A stretch of 64,000 nt of DNA from Limnoperna fortunei (taxonomy: Eukaryota; Mollusca; Bivalvia; Mytilida; Modiolidae), in contig OX104124.1 in the NCBI GenBank assembly GCA_944474755.1, forward strand, positions 6,102,437 to 6,166,436, given 5' to 3'. Under the pieces are notes generated by a model, which was not told where the DNA came from, ran no database searches, and saw only the letters and a list, made by a program, of their open reading frames with translations. This document shows positions 23,354 to 33,360 of the stretch, one piece after another (positions within the stretch are counted from its first letter, which is position 1; each line of letters opens with the position of its first letter). Position numbers and translations under genes: made by a program.

Positions 23354-24011
23354 AAACCAGACAAAAACAATAAATCGCCGAAAACTGTGTTTTGGGCGAC
23401 TTAATTACCATTCAAGAGATGGGGCAATAATATTCGTCATTTTAAGACAATGTATACAGATTGCATCAGTAGTTTATCCGTACTTTCGTTTTAAGTAGTA
23501 TTCTAGCTAAGGGTCAGGCAGTGGGCGGCACATCAAAAATTTTGTTTTTAACTTTTTTGGCTTAGATGCATTCATTTTGATATAAAAACAAATTCTAACA
23601 AGATTTTACCTTTGAAAAAGTGTCAATTGCCTAGATAATTTTTGACTGGTTATATAGAGAAAAATTTGGCGGGAAAATTTCCCGGCATTTTTCACTGTAC
23701 AATTCAACTAAATTTCAAATGATTATATCTTAAAAAGGCAAAATAATTCAGAACTTGAATAAATTAGAATGTTGTTATATTGGATAGTTTTATCAAATTC
23801 CATGATCAAAAGTTTGCGTTTTTTTCCTTCATGTGCCATCACATGTATGCATTTTGCCTGATTCTTACGTGGACTGATACTTAATATGTAATAACCTGCT
23901 ACGATTGCTGCAATTTATTATTCTCAACCTGTGACATTCAGAAGGTTGTTATATTATTTAAATTTCATTTGTAAAACGTTGTACGAAACGATGTATCATG
24001 AATTGATTGTT
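23354..24011. other. Non-coding stretch
   Basis: AT-rich. The first 60 bp (AACAATAAATCGCCGAAAACT) resemble the left flank of the 23049 element (AACAATAACTCCTCCGACAAG), so the element probably sits within a small tandem repeat. Nothing else recognised. Confidence 0.35.
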
Positions 24012-24127
24012 TGTTTGTTTATTGTCAAACGCTACTTTCGGCAATTTTTCAGCATATATAATGGCGTCCAGTTTTTATTGGGGGAGGAAGCCGGAGAAAA
24101 CTCCCGACCTTCTGTAGGAAAACTGTA
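24012..24127 (-). mobile_element. tRNA-derived SINE (copy 4, 5'-truncated)
   Basis: Only the 3' half is present: the inverted tail (CTTTCGGCAATTTTTCAGCATATA), TTTTTATTGGGGGAGGAAG, CTCCCGACCTTCTGTAGGAAAACTG. The promoter-bearing head is missing. Confidence 0.8.
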
Positions 24128-24233
24128 TTGTACTCTAATAAAAACGGAAAGCGTTGCAATATACGATATAATAAACGATAAACCATACAATGCATGCAGG
24201 AGAAAACAATACTAAAGTGTTGTTACTAACAGG

Positions 24234-24348
24234 CTTAATCTGTATTGGCCATGTATTGATTTGAGGTGGCTGTATTTGTCCCGAGACCCGTAGGGTCGAG
24301 GTTCAATACAGCCGACATTGAGTCAATACAAGGCAAATACAGAATTAG
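24234..24348. mobile_element. Palindromic fold-back element, 115 bp
   Basis: The whole element is a near-palindrome. CTTAATCTGTATTGGCCATG..GGCTGTATT..GAGACCC in the left arm pairs with GGGTC..AATACAGCC..CAATACAAGGCAAATACAG in the right arm around a GTA centre. No ORF. It is probably an inverted-repeat-only MITE. Confidence 0.7.
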
Positions 24349-25585
24349 CCAGTTCGTAACATGTGTATTAAATAAACCAAACAGTCTGTATAGCTGGATT
24401 GTATGAGCAGAATTATTAGCCATTCAAACAGGAGCACATAACAATACACTACAACACCACCAATTATGACAAATCATCAATATACCAAATATCAACACAC
24501 TCACATTTTAAATAGCAAAGAAAAATGCGAGAAAATAATGTAACATTAGCAAAACAATATCCCCCACGACATTTGTGTCACATAGGAAAAAAATAAAGAA
24601 AGTTGGGTATCTGGCAAACAGTGTCTGGATAGCCGCACCTGTCAATAGTATATTCTGTTATAAATACTATTTATCGTACCTGCTTCATATTCACTCTAGT
24701 CCTTCTTCTGTAAGTTCAACCAGAACTTTGCAAATAAACTATCAATTTCACTACATGAAGCGTCATGACAGTCCTTCTAGTAACCAAGAACTAACTTACT
24801 GATCCGGAAGACCGGAGGTGAGATCGTAACCAGGCAATATGACTTTCCGTATTGCCCTGCTGGCCGAACGATTAAAGTTATTACCCTTGTTAAAAAAATT
24901 TAGTAATCAAGATATTAATCATTCCGATTTTAGCTTATTAGGGCCGAATTTTACGTATTATTTAATAATATACGTTATACGCTACAAAACGATTTACGTT
25001 AAACCATATATACGAACAGTATACGCACAATGTACGAATGTCGTACAAGCAATAAATACACGATATACGAACGATAATATCGTTAATTTATGCGTTCCAG
25101 GGACTGTAGCGCGCAGTTTGAAAATCGAACTAACAAATTATAATCGTACCACGCTTGTAAAAAAGTGCAAAGGAGGCGTTTATAAACATGATGAAGTTTA
25201 AAAGTGTATTGCCCAAAACTTTGTTTTCTCTGTACGAAGACACCGAAACTGCCAAGCACAGTAATATTTCTACTCTGGAGAAATAGAATTATTTTCAGTT
25301 TACTAGCCAAATACATGTTAACTTTGTACTATTAAGTTTCATGCGATGAAGTGTGTTGGTTACTTGTTCAAGATCAGCGGATCGTTCTGGGGCACTTTGC
25401 CTTTCTCAAGTTCTCTATTGCTTGTTCGTGTAGACAATTAGAAATATACACATCACACATTTATAATTAATTGTTTGCCTGTAGAAAGTTCCACATTTAC
25501 GGGAGGGGGGTGGTAGAACATCCATACAATCCACAATTGTTAATTTAGAATATATACGAAAGGGTCTCTTTTTACCTTTCCAAAA
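24349..25585. other. Non-coding stretch with TACG-rich segment
   Basis: Between about 24945 and 25090 the dinucleotide-like word TACG/ATACG recurs unusually often (TATACGAACAGTATACGC, GATATACGAACGATAATATCG). Elsewhere I recognise nothing. The 120-residue open frame at 24839-25201 follows from this composition and is not supported as a gene. Confidence 0.35.
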
Positions 25586-25589
25586 TATA

Positions 25590-26547
25590 CACCTCGCCAT
25601 AAGTTAAGCAACACCTACAGTTTTTTTTTATAATTTCACAAATCTGAATGAATATTAACTTTGTGTTATTTATGTACTAAAGCCATCATTCGAGCACGGG
25701 AAAGTTACTTTAATTAACTCCTCAGATAAATCTTTAAATAGCAAAACCAGTTTATCATACGGAAGTCGAAAACGCCTAAAAGCCTTGTTTTCCTTAACGA
25801 TTTAGTGTTCATCTCCTGGTCTTTTTCGACTTTTTCTTTACATTTTTACAATGCCTAGACGGTGATTAAGTGAAGCTGCGAAGTGGCAGATAGTTGGAAT
25901 GCGTAATAGTGGACAGAGCTTGCGTCCGATAGCATAACACTTTGGCATTCACTTTAGTATTGTATCCCGGCTACTGAAGCGTCATCAAGATGATGGAACT
26001 AGCCAGGAACGTCCTAGGTCAGGGCGATCACCAAAAACATCTGAAAGGGAGGATAGAGCACTCGTTTGTGTAGCCAAACGCCAACTGTTTGCCACTGCAT
26101 TATATCTTTGTGACGATTGGAATATTGCAACCAGAGTCGCTGTTCGAACAGTTAACAGGCGCCTAAACAATGCAAGGTTGAGATCTCGTCGTCCCTTGAA
26201 ACGTCCACTGTTGCCACAGAGACATCGCCAAGCATGTTCAGAGTGGGCACGATATCACCGCCATTGGAATATTCGAAGTTGGCGACGAGTACACAGGGCC
26301 GACGAAGCAGATACCTTCTTCATCATATTGATGGGCGCATGCGCGTTTGAAGACAACGAGGCACTGCTTACAACATCCTAGGCACTACAGCGTTTGGAAT
26401 GGTGTTACAGTGTGGGGAGGCTTTTCATACGACTGTAAACTGAATCTGTATGTGGTTGATGGGACAATGACAGGAAATGACGCCATTAACGCTATTATTG
26501 TGGTACATTCTGATAATCATGCACATGGTAACAAACCCATCTTTATG
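25590..26547 (+). pseudogene. Tc1/mariner-type transposase relic
   Basis: From about 25851 the frame reads 'MPRR..SEAAKWQIVGMRNSGQ', a Tc1-type helix-turn-helix start. It continues with 'FSIVSRLLKRHQ', 'RPRSGRSPKTSEREDRAL', 'ARLRSRRPLKRPLLPQRHRQ' and, after frameshifts, 'WNGVTVWGGFSYDCKLNLYV' and 'HSDNHAHG', which corresponds to the catalytic 'xDNAxxH' region with the Asp of the DD34E triad. Internal stops (at codon 5 and in 'RPIA*HF') and frameshifts show it is inactive. CGCCATAAGTTAAGCAACACC at about 25595 looks like a Tc1 terminal repeat. The 3' end falls in the assembly gap. Confidence 0.85.
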
Positions 26548-26747
26548 NNNNNNNNNNNNNNNNNNNNNNNNNNNNNNNNNNNNNNNNNNNNNNNNNNNNN
26601 NNNNNNNNNNNNNNNNNNNNNNNNNNNNNNNNNNNNNNNNNNNNNNNNNNNNNNNNNNNNNNNNNNNNNNNNNNNNNNNNNNNNNNNNNNNNNNNNNNNN
26701 NNNNNNNNNNNNNNNNNNNNNNNNNNNNNNNNNNNNNNNNNNNNNNN
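26548..26747. other. Assembly gap of 200 N
   Basis: Exactly 200 unresolved bases, probably a placeholder length. It separates the Tc1 relic from a 30-bp tandem array, so it likely hides the 3' end of the transposon and further array copies. Confidence 0.99.
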
Positions 26748-26970
26748 AATCAACACCTCGGTCAACAAATAATAATTGTAATCATCATCTCTGTCAACAA
26801 AAAGTAAGTAATCAACACCTCTGTCAACAAAAAGTAAGTAATCAACACCTCTGTCTACAAAAAGTAAGTGTAATCATCATCTCTGTCAACAAAAAGTATG
26901 TGTAATCAACACCTCTGTCAACAAAAAGTATGTGTAATCAACACCTCTGTCAACAAAAATTAAGTGTAAT
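26748..26970. repeat. Minisatellite, 30-32 bp unit, seven copies
   Basis: Unit AATCAACACCTCTGTCAACA followed by AAAAGTAAGTGT. Some copies have CATCATC for CAACACC. It starts at the edge of the N gap, which it probably caused. Confidence 0.92.
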
Positions 26971-27092
26971 AAAAAATATATTAGAAAAACATAAGCCTTA
27001 TCAACAGCTGTCCAAAAACTGGAACCCATGTCGGATAAAGTTTAGTAGTTAGGGCAGCTGAATTGGAATGAATAAAAACTGTCTATGTTATC

Positions 27093-27279
27093 CAGTGTTC
27101 TCCCCAGGCCCTTTTAGCATCCTGGCAATGTGATGCTATCTGGTTCAAATATGATGCTTTCTGAAAACATCCTTAATATATTTCATAAGAAATGTGATGC
27201 TATAATTTCAAAGCAAATGATGCTATTGTGAAAACTGAAAATACCAGGATGCTATTAAAAATTTCTGGGGAGTACACTG
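27093..27279. mobile_element. Short non-autonomous element with 5-bp TSD
   Basis: 187 bp. The left end is CAGTGTTCTCCCCAGG; the right end read inverted is CAGTGTACTCCCCAGA (14 of 16 match). TTATC is duplicated at 27088-27092 and 27280-27284. Inside, ATGTGATGCTAT-like words recur four to five times. No coding capacity. Confidence 0.8.
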
Positions 27280-27284
27280 TTATC

Positions 27285-27880
27285 ATAATTATTAGCCTAC
27301 AGTCGACTTCACAAAAAGTCGTAAGTGTAAAATTTATTGTAAATGTTGGACGATCAAAGGGAAATCTATTGTGACTTATGATGTATTTTACACTTATGAA
27401 ATTTTTTGAATCTCACTCCAGATTTTTAAATTCTAATCATTGTCAGTAGTAGTAAACATGCTGTAGTAAGAGCAATAAACAGAAATTTGCATATTTATTA
27501 TGGAGACCATTGATTTAGAGATATTTTTTGTGTGAAGATAAAAGTTGGTATTCATGTATTTTCGTTTTTTTTAAGTCTAATCATTTCCAGGAAATGGTTT
27601 TGACAAAAGCTAAGTGCTTGTTACCAGATCCTGTCTAGGTATTTTGTAATTTATTGTACTGCATTGTATTATTGAATTTATGAATAAATATGTTTAAACT
27701 AAACTAATTGTAATCACTTTAATAATAAATTCCAATTAAGGAGGGACAACATCTTGTTCCCTCATTTCTTCTGAAATCTCATTCATATTTTACTGGTTGT
27801 AGTGTCATCATCTAGCACTTGGGCTACATATCAGGCTAAACTTTCTAATTACGGAAGCAACCAATTAAAATGACTTCAAA
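27285..27880. other. Non-coding stretch upstream of exon
   Basis: AT-rich. A TTTCCAG/G...CTAG/GTATTT pair near 27590-27640 looks like a small exon, but all frames close. It contains AATAAA at 27685 and no attached gene. Confidence 0.35.
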
Positions 27881-27882
27881 TT

Positions 27883-28140
27883 GTGTGTGTGTGTGTGTGT
27901 GGTATCTGCAGTAAGGAAGGAGCCAACATGAATTCAGAATATTTTACTTGGGAGGATTGGGGGAGAGGGAGCCAACATGGAGTCTTTTACTCGGGAGGAT
28001 TAGGAGAGAGGGAGCCAACATGGAGTCTTTTACTTGGGAGGATTGGGGAGAGGGAGCCAACATGGAGTCTTTTACTTGGGAGGATTGGGGAGAGGGAGCC
28101 AACATGGAGTCTTTTACTTGGGACGATTGGGGGAGAAGGA
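27883..28140. repeat. (GT)n and 43-bp minisatellite
   Basis: About nine GT units (27883-27901) precede four to five copies of a 43-bp unit (GAGGATTGGGGAGAGGGAGC, CAACATGGAGTCTTTTACTT). The period is not a multiple of three, so the open frames across it (both strands) are artefacts. Confidence 0.9.
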
Positions 28141-28512
28141 GATATATAGCAAAATAGATATAACAAAAAGTTTTTATTTAACTTGCAATAAAATATTTTT
28201 TTCAGAAAAGAATTCATAGTTCAAATTAAAAAATAATAATCCCAGAATTTATTGTTTTGGAAGAGCATTCCAATTCCAACCTTATATTAGATTGTACAGT
28301 AGGGAGAATTAAACAGCATAAAAGTACAATAGATTAAGAAAATTCAATAAACAATAAAGGAATTTTATAATGATTTTACCATCATTGTAATATTTATTTC
28401 AAAGTTTTCAGAAGAAAGGTGGATGTTGTTTTCTTTCTTTAATTTCCATTATTATTTATGAATTGTGTTTTGTTACGTCTGTAATTATTTGAGATTTACT
28501 ACTTAATTTCAG

Positions 28513-28939
28513 TTTTCACTGGCAGTTGCAGATCACATGACCAAACTTCTACCAGCTCGCTGTTCCAGCACAACTCCTCTTCCAACCTGGACAGGACATA
28601 TTGTCGATGATACCACCGATATCAGTTTCACAAACTACGCACTGGTTAGTTTACAGAAGATAAATAATGTTGGCAGTCCGAAAGATAAATATGTCGGTTC
28701 TGCTGATTGGTCGTTTCCAGTGAGATTAGTAGCCAATGAAAGTACAGGAAGAGCTACCGTTTCTGTACCTGTTCTAACTGAAAATGTGATGTCACTTCCT
28801 CTTTGCATTGTAGGACAGACCAGGAATGGAGTTTCATATTTTATTGTGGAAGAAGATAAATCTCCTTCGTGTCTGTTATACAACCATACGTCTGTACCGA
28901 TATTATATGGATACCAAAATCTTTCAATTTCCAGAGCAG
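28513..28939 (+). CDS. VPS13B: VPS13B-like exon A (middle/C-terminal region)
   Basis: An internal exon of a VPS13-type bridge-like lipid transfer protein. It encodes 142 codons plus one base, ends at GAGCAG|GTACCT, and splices to exon B at 30701 through a phase 1 junction that makes Gly. The acceptor is TTAATTTCAG|TTTTCACTGG. A second AG at 28524-28525 would also keep the frame, with phase 1 entry as in the later introns. The residues (for example 'DWSFPVRLVANESTGRATVS', 'CLLYNHTSVPILYGYQ') fit the VPS13 adaptor-binding/SHR-type repeat region, where repeats end with a hydrophobic 'N.. .P+.. .GQ' pattern. VPS13 proteins bridge membranes and move phospholipids in bulk; VPS13B acts at the Golgi. 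Upstream exons are not visible in 28.5 kb. Confidence 0.85.
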
Positions 28940-28999
28940 GTACCTAAATTCTTATATATTTTTTATTTTGTTTCATTATTTAGCAAACAATTATGCTTG

Positions 29000-29180
29000 T
29001 GTGAGAGTGGTTCAGTTAGTTTGTCTACTATTGATCATGTGGTCTGTCAACTGAGGTTTCGGGTTCGAGTCTCACTGTGGAAAGGGTGAGCTGATTCATA
29101 TCTTAATTGACAAGGATTGCAAGTTTGCATACTGAAGGTTGGGGGTTTTCTCCAGCTACTCCTGGTTTCTCCCCATCCTA
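29000..29180 (+). mobile_element. tRNA-derived SINE (copy 5), left part of a split copy
   Basis: It shows TTGTCTACTATTGATCATGT, the B box GGTTCGAGTCTC, TTGACAAGGATTGCAAGTTT and GGGGGTTTTCTCC, then breaks off after CCCATCCT. The matching tail of the same SINE resumes at 29675. Confidence 0.85.
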
Positions 29181-29674
29181 ATATGTCGTCCTTTATACGT
29201 TTTGAGAACACATTAGGTTTCTAATAAGCATAGAGCATGGTGTGACGTCACAATTAGAATTCCGACGTCATATACGCTCAAACTGAAAAATTTCAAACTG
29301 GAACAATGCAAATTTGTTAAGATTTCTCAATATGTTTTATTTAAAAGGTACGTATATTCAATAAATATATGTTTATGTCAATAATATTTGCTTTAAGATA
29401 CTGTTTGAAGAGATATCTCATTAGTTAAAAAAATATACATCACCACTGAAAGCGTCCTCTTAGAGCCGCTTCAAAATTTTAAAACATTTGTTAGACATAT
29501 TAGAATCGAAATAGATTATTGCTATTAGGCTCTATGCGAATTAGAACATGGTCCGACCTTATATTTGTCTTCATTTTATACCTCGCTATTGCTCTGTATA
29601 AAATATTGACAAATATAAGGTCTGACCATGTTCTAATTTGCATAGAGCCCGCTCGCAATAATCTATTTCTTAAA
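29181..29674. mobile_element. Fold-back MITE-like element (copy B), inserted in a SINE
   Basis: About 494 bp, homologous to copy A at 15604-16265 (TGACGTCACAATTAGAATTCCG, AAAGGTACGTATATTCAATA, GAAAGCGTCCTCTTAGAGCC). Its right part is an inverted repeat: AAATAGATTATTGC..GGCTCTATGCGAATTAG (29509-) pairs with CTAATTTGCATAGAGCC..GCAATAATCTATTT (-29668). The SINE flanks let its ends be placed to within a few bases. The exact target duplication is ambiguous in the AT-rich junctions. Confidence 0.8.
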
Positions 29675-29745
29675 TAAAAATTGGATGCAATGGTATAGCT
29701 GAAAAATTGCAGAATGTGAGGTTAAATACAATTCAAACAAACAAA
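29675..29745 (+). mobile_element. tRNA-derived SINE (copy 5), right part of the split copy
   Basis: AAAAATTGGATGCAATGGTA then ATAGCTGAAAAATTGCAGAA and a CAAACAAAC tail. It continues the SINE body interrupted at 29180. Confidence 0.85.
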
Positions 29746-29884
29746 ACAATTAAACACATCAGATTTAATTATTTTCTACATTTATTTTTATTTTTGGCAG
29801 TTTCTAATCAAAAGGACTGAATTTGATTTAGAAATGTAACATATTTCCATTTGACTTCATGTAGATTGTTCTCAACTACCACAT

Positions 29885-29995
29885 CAGTTGCCAGTTTTTC
29901 TGGTAAAGGTTGGGAGTTTTCACTGGTAGTCTGGTTAACTACTCCTATAAAAACTAGACAACATGATATAGCTGAAAAATAAAACAAACAAACTT
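29885..29995 (+). mobile_element. tRNA-derived SINE (copy 6, 5'-truncated)
   Basis: Contains TTGCCAGTTTTTCTGGTAAA, GGTTGGGAGTTTTC, AAAACTAGACAACATGATAT and AGCTGAAAAAT plus a CAAACAAAC end. The head with the promoter boxes is absent. Confidence 0.75.
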
Positions 29996-30058
29996 TAGGT
30001 CAACATCTTTTTGTCATTTTATTTGTGTGAAAAGGTGTGTGTAAACCCATGATGTAAT

Positions 30059-30475
30059 CTCTTTTTTGTCTTGCCTGTGACAATAGTCGCTGGAGGCGAG
30101 ACATACATTGGAATCTGCCTGCACAGGCAGTGTAAGCTCTTGACAATTTGCTATATATCTTTGTAAGCTTAAGTCTTAGGTCCATCAAATCTGGTCCAGT
30201 GGTAGCTTATGATGAGTATTTGCCAGTCATTCACCTGACCTTGACCTCAATTTCACGGTCCAGCTACTACGTTAAAGTTTTTTGATTAGTGCAGTTCATC
30301 TGTAACCACGCATAGTAGGAGGACAATATTTGGAATATAGGTTGCTGATGAATAGTACATGACTGTCTGGTAGGTGTCACCTGACCTTGACCTCAATTTC
30401 ACATTCCAGCTACAACCTTCAAGTTTTCGTATTAGGTCAGTTTCTCTGCAACCATTAAAATCGTATATTTTAAAT
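30059..30475. repeat. 146-bp satellite family, two units plus leader
   Basis: The leader TTTTTGTCTTGCCTGTGACA..AGGCGAGAC forms a small stem. Two units follow, starting at CCTGACCTTGACCTCAATTT (about 30234 and 30380) and including ACTACGTTAAAGTTTT, CTGTAACCACGCATAGTAGG and GAATAGTACATGACTGTCTG. The same family has five units at 37692-38515, in another intron of this gene. Each unit carries TGACCTTGACCT. Confidence 0.88.
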
Positions 30476-30521
30476 GATAACAATTTAATGCTATTTACTT
30501 GATGCTCATGATGTAATTTTT

Positions 30522-30627
30522 TTAGTTACTGATGCGGAGTGCAGTCGACACATTTTTCTGTGTCCACACTTGTTTAGTTACTGATGCGGAGTGCAGTCGA
30601 GACATTTTTCTGTATTCACACTTGTTA
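30522..30627. repeat. 52-bp direct duplication
   Basis: TTAGTTACTGATGCGGAGTG, CAGTCGA(C/G)ACATTTTTCTGT and CACACTTGTT occur twice in tandem, 40-180 bp before the exon B acceptor. Confidence 0.9.
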
Positions 30628-30700
30628 TTATAATATATGATTTATTTGTTAAACCTTCCATTTCTTACACTAATTCAAACAAAGATGTTTGTTTTCTAAG

Positions 30701-31987
30701 GCTATACAACACAGGAAGAAGCAGAGTTGACAAATGTATTACCCACAATTCCTCCTCATGAACATGTTTTCTACACACCTGGATCAACCAATCACCAGTT
30801 CCTTGTTTCAATCGGAGACACAGGATTGCCAAAAATTCATATAGGTATTAGGTGTGCTTACAAGAAAAAAGAAGATGGTGCAGACAACAAACACACAGCT
30901 GATCAAGATTTGAAAGTATCATGGAGTGATCCATTGGATATAAATGAAGAAATTGAACGATTTATTTCCATTCCAAATAGCATCAACTTAAAAGTGAAAG
31001 TTATAAAAGTTGCTATGGTAACTCATGTTATCATAAATGGTGCTAACAAGGCAGAAGTTTCTGCCAAAGAAGTGAGAAGTAAGATTGGGAAAGTAACAGT
31101 TACAGAGTCTTCTGCAGAGACTAAAGGTCATGACCTTAAGGAGTATGACCTTGTGTTAAAAAAACCAGAAGTGTTCATACATTCCAATAAATCCAAAAAC
31201 AATTTAGAGCTATATGCAAGCTTACATTTTCATCATTTTTGTTTAATTTTGCAAGATGAAACAAGTAAAAACAACGAAATATCCGAAGTTGTTCGTTTGA
31301 CATGTGATCATCTATTTTTAGCACATTATCCATTATTAGAACGATATGATGAAAAGTACACTTCTCATGACTGTTACAGTGTGTCAGCAGAAAGTGTTCA
31401 AATTGACAATCAGCTGTATGCTACAAAAGGACTGTATGATTTCCCTGTTATTTTTGCACGGCAAGAACAGAAATCTAAGTTAAACGAGGATTCATTGGCT
31501 GAATTTTCTAATTTGAATTTATCTGAAAAGTTAGCTGTGATAAAAGCAAGAAGCTTTGTTCATATGCAAGTTGTCATGGCAACAGATTGCTTAGACAATT
31601 CCCTGTTTAAGAGTATTGAAATAAGTGTTGAGCCAATCATAGGCAATGTAGATGATCGATTCGTGTACAGAATGTTAGAAGAAATCGAAAAACTTATACC
31701 GACATCTCTGTGTGCAGACAGTGTTAAGTGTTCAGAAATAACGAAAATGCCACAATCCTTAAAACGCTTGTCACATGGTCTGAGTTCACCAATCAGAATA
31801 CAGCATTTAGTGATTCATCCTTGTTCTCTTCTGGTTAGTGTGCATGCTTCCCTCAAGCTATTTATAGCATCAGACAAAACACCTCTTTCGTTTGGAAAAT
31901 TTGAGAAGACCGGAGTTAATTCCATGTCACATCAGCTGATCCGTGTTTTAGCAATTCATTATGCATCGGGTGCAATTTTTAGAGCAG
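30701..31987 (+). CDS. VPS13B: VPS13B-like exon B (large C-terminal exon, 429 codons)
   Basis: A 1,287-bp symmetrical phase 1-1 exon, open throughout. It begins by completing a Gly codon ('GYTTQEEAELTNVLP'), and the frame runs past the donor GAGCAG|GTAAGT into intron before stopping. The protein goes from the end of the adaptor-binding region through a mostly beta/extended domain to 'HPCSLLVSVHASLKLFIASD' and 'FGKFEKTGVNSMSHQLIRVL', then '..HYASGAIFRAG'. This last part is the conserved segment before the amphipathic ATG2-C-like helices in VPS13 proteins, where the phrase 'SLHASLKL..TPL.F..FE' recurs. The wording matches VPS13B more closely than VPS13A/C/D (from memory, not a search). Large-exon structure is unusual next to its 170-180-bp neighbours. 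Confidence 0.92.
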
Positions 31988-32662
31988 GTAAGTTTACTCT
32001 TTTCTTTCTTAATTCCTGGCTTGAGTTGAAGGTCATACTATTATTTAATGATGGTTCTCAGGGCACAACCCACCAAATCGGGTAGGAATACCGCTCTTAT
32101 GGCTTTATGGAGTACTGATAGTCTTATCAAGGATCCTAGTGTGTAAGCACTTTGGAGCACTGGCTACACTCCTTGCATAATAAAGACCCCTACTGAGTTG
32201 TCTAATAGGCTGAAATTTACTGATTAGCCAAGCCCAAAAAATGTTTAAAGGGCAAGTGTACGGTTATTTGTTCTGTTGTCTCATAGTAACCACTATAAAA
32301 GGCAAAATGTCTCTTTGATTGATTGTGCCGATAACTTTTACAACAGCATCAACTGGATACCAAGAAAATTTTAGAGATAACTGATCAGAATCTACCTAAC
32401 AACCACTGTTTGATTATAATTACAGTTCTGAGTAACATGGCCAAAGTATGTCGCAATGTATCTTATGATTGACATAAATTTGTTTGCTTGTTATCTTTGA
32501 TACTTCATTGCGAATGTGGTTTGATCATCTGGTACAGTGTAGTTTGGTGCTGGGTCTTTATAACACCATAATTAGTCCCCTAATGGCTTCGCCGAAAGGG
32601 ACCTTAGGTTTGTGCTTCGTCTGTCAGTCTGTCTGTCACACACAATTTCCAGACTTCTTTCT

Positions 32663-32900
32663 AAAGGCTTGCAGATATTGAGCAGATATTCTGTATGTAA
32701 GTCAATCATCATGAGTTACAGATCAAGTTTGAATATCGTTCTGGTCCAATGATTTTTGACAAAATTATGACCTTGAGACTTCACAATGCATGCAGATATT
32801 GAGCTGATATTTGGTAAGTGAGTCAGTCATCATGAGTTAACAGGCTCGAATGTTGTTACAGTCCAATGATTTTTGGCGAAACTATGGCCCTTGGACTTGA
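32663..32900. repeat. Tandem duplication of about 120 bp
   Basis: Two units share GCAGATATTGAGC(A/T)GATATT, GTCA(A/G)TCATCATGAGTTA and GTCCAATGATTTTTG(A/G)C. They follow GTCCCCTAATGGCTTCGCCG, the start of a repeat type common in bivalves as far as I recall. Confidence 0.75.
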
Positions 32901-33159
32901 ATTTGCCAATCAAGGGACTTTTTATTGCCTGAGCAATACCATCCATGAAAATTTTGGCCTTGTTGTTTATTTGTTATCAAATAATTTGTATGTCTTGATA
33001 GCAGGTAATTGCTGAAAGTTTTACAAAGTTAGGATGCCATGATATATGGTTAGCTGACCGAAAAAAAAACATAAAACAAATACAAACAAGAGCAGTGACG
33101 TATTTCTCGGTTATTACAAGATATAAAGCTGTTTACCGGTACTTTTTTGTATACCCAAA

Positions 33160-33360
33160 TTTTCACTGAGGTTGCATGTTCAAGCTTTAATGTATGAAAG
33201 GTGTGCTAGACCTCAATCTTAATTGACACTAAGGTTTGCCAGTTTTCTTGCCAAAGGTTGGGGGTTATCATAGGGCTCTCTGGCCTCCACCCCTAGTCAA
33301 AACTGGATGCCATGATCAAGCTGAAAAATTGCTGAGAGTAAAACCTCATTTAAACAAACA
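33160..33360 (+). mobile_element. tRNA-derived SINE (copy 7, diverged)
   Basis: Contains GGTTGCATGTTCAAGC in the B-box region, TTAATTGACACTAAGGTTTG, CCAAAGGTTGGGGGTTATC, AAAACTGGATGCCATGAT, AGCTGAAAAATTGCTGAGAG and a CAAACAA end. The A-box end is degraded. Confidence 0.75.

Larger units (their letters stand above)
28940..30700 (+). other. Intron A-B (1.76 kb) of the VPS13B-like gene
   Basis: A GT..AG phase 1 intron that holds a SINE interrupted by a fold-back element, a second truncated SINE, two 146-bp satellite units and a 52-bp duplication, all listed separately. The acceptor is TTTTCTAAG|GC. Confidence 0.8.

Noticed and set aside
24839..25201. 120-residue open frame
   Set aside because: It follows from the stop-poor TACG-rich composition. 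Tyr/Thr/Asn/Val-biased residues and no domain.
26347..26905. Open frames running through the N gap
   Set aside because: They are artefacts of translating undefined bases.
27590..27645. Small exon between TTTCCAG and GTATTT upstream of exon A
   Set aside because: One frame is open only up to a TAG at the putative junction and the other two are closed. There is no similarity to VPS13.
27883..28219. Coding minisatellite (Trp/Glu/Pro-rich repeats)
   Set aside because: The 43-bp unit shifts frame each repeat, both strands are open, and it ends without splice sites. It is a noncoding minisatellite.
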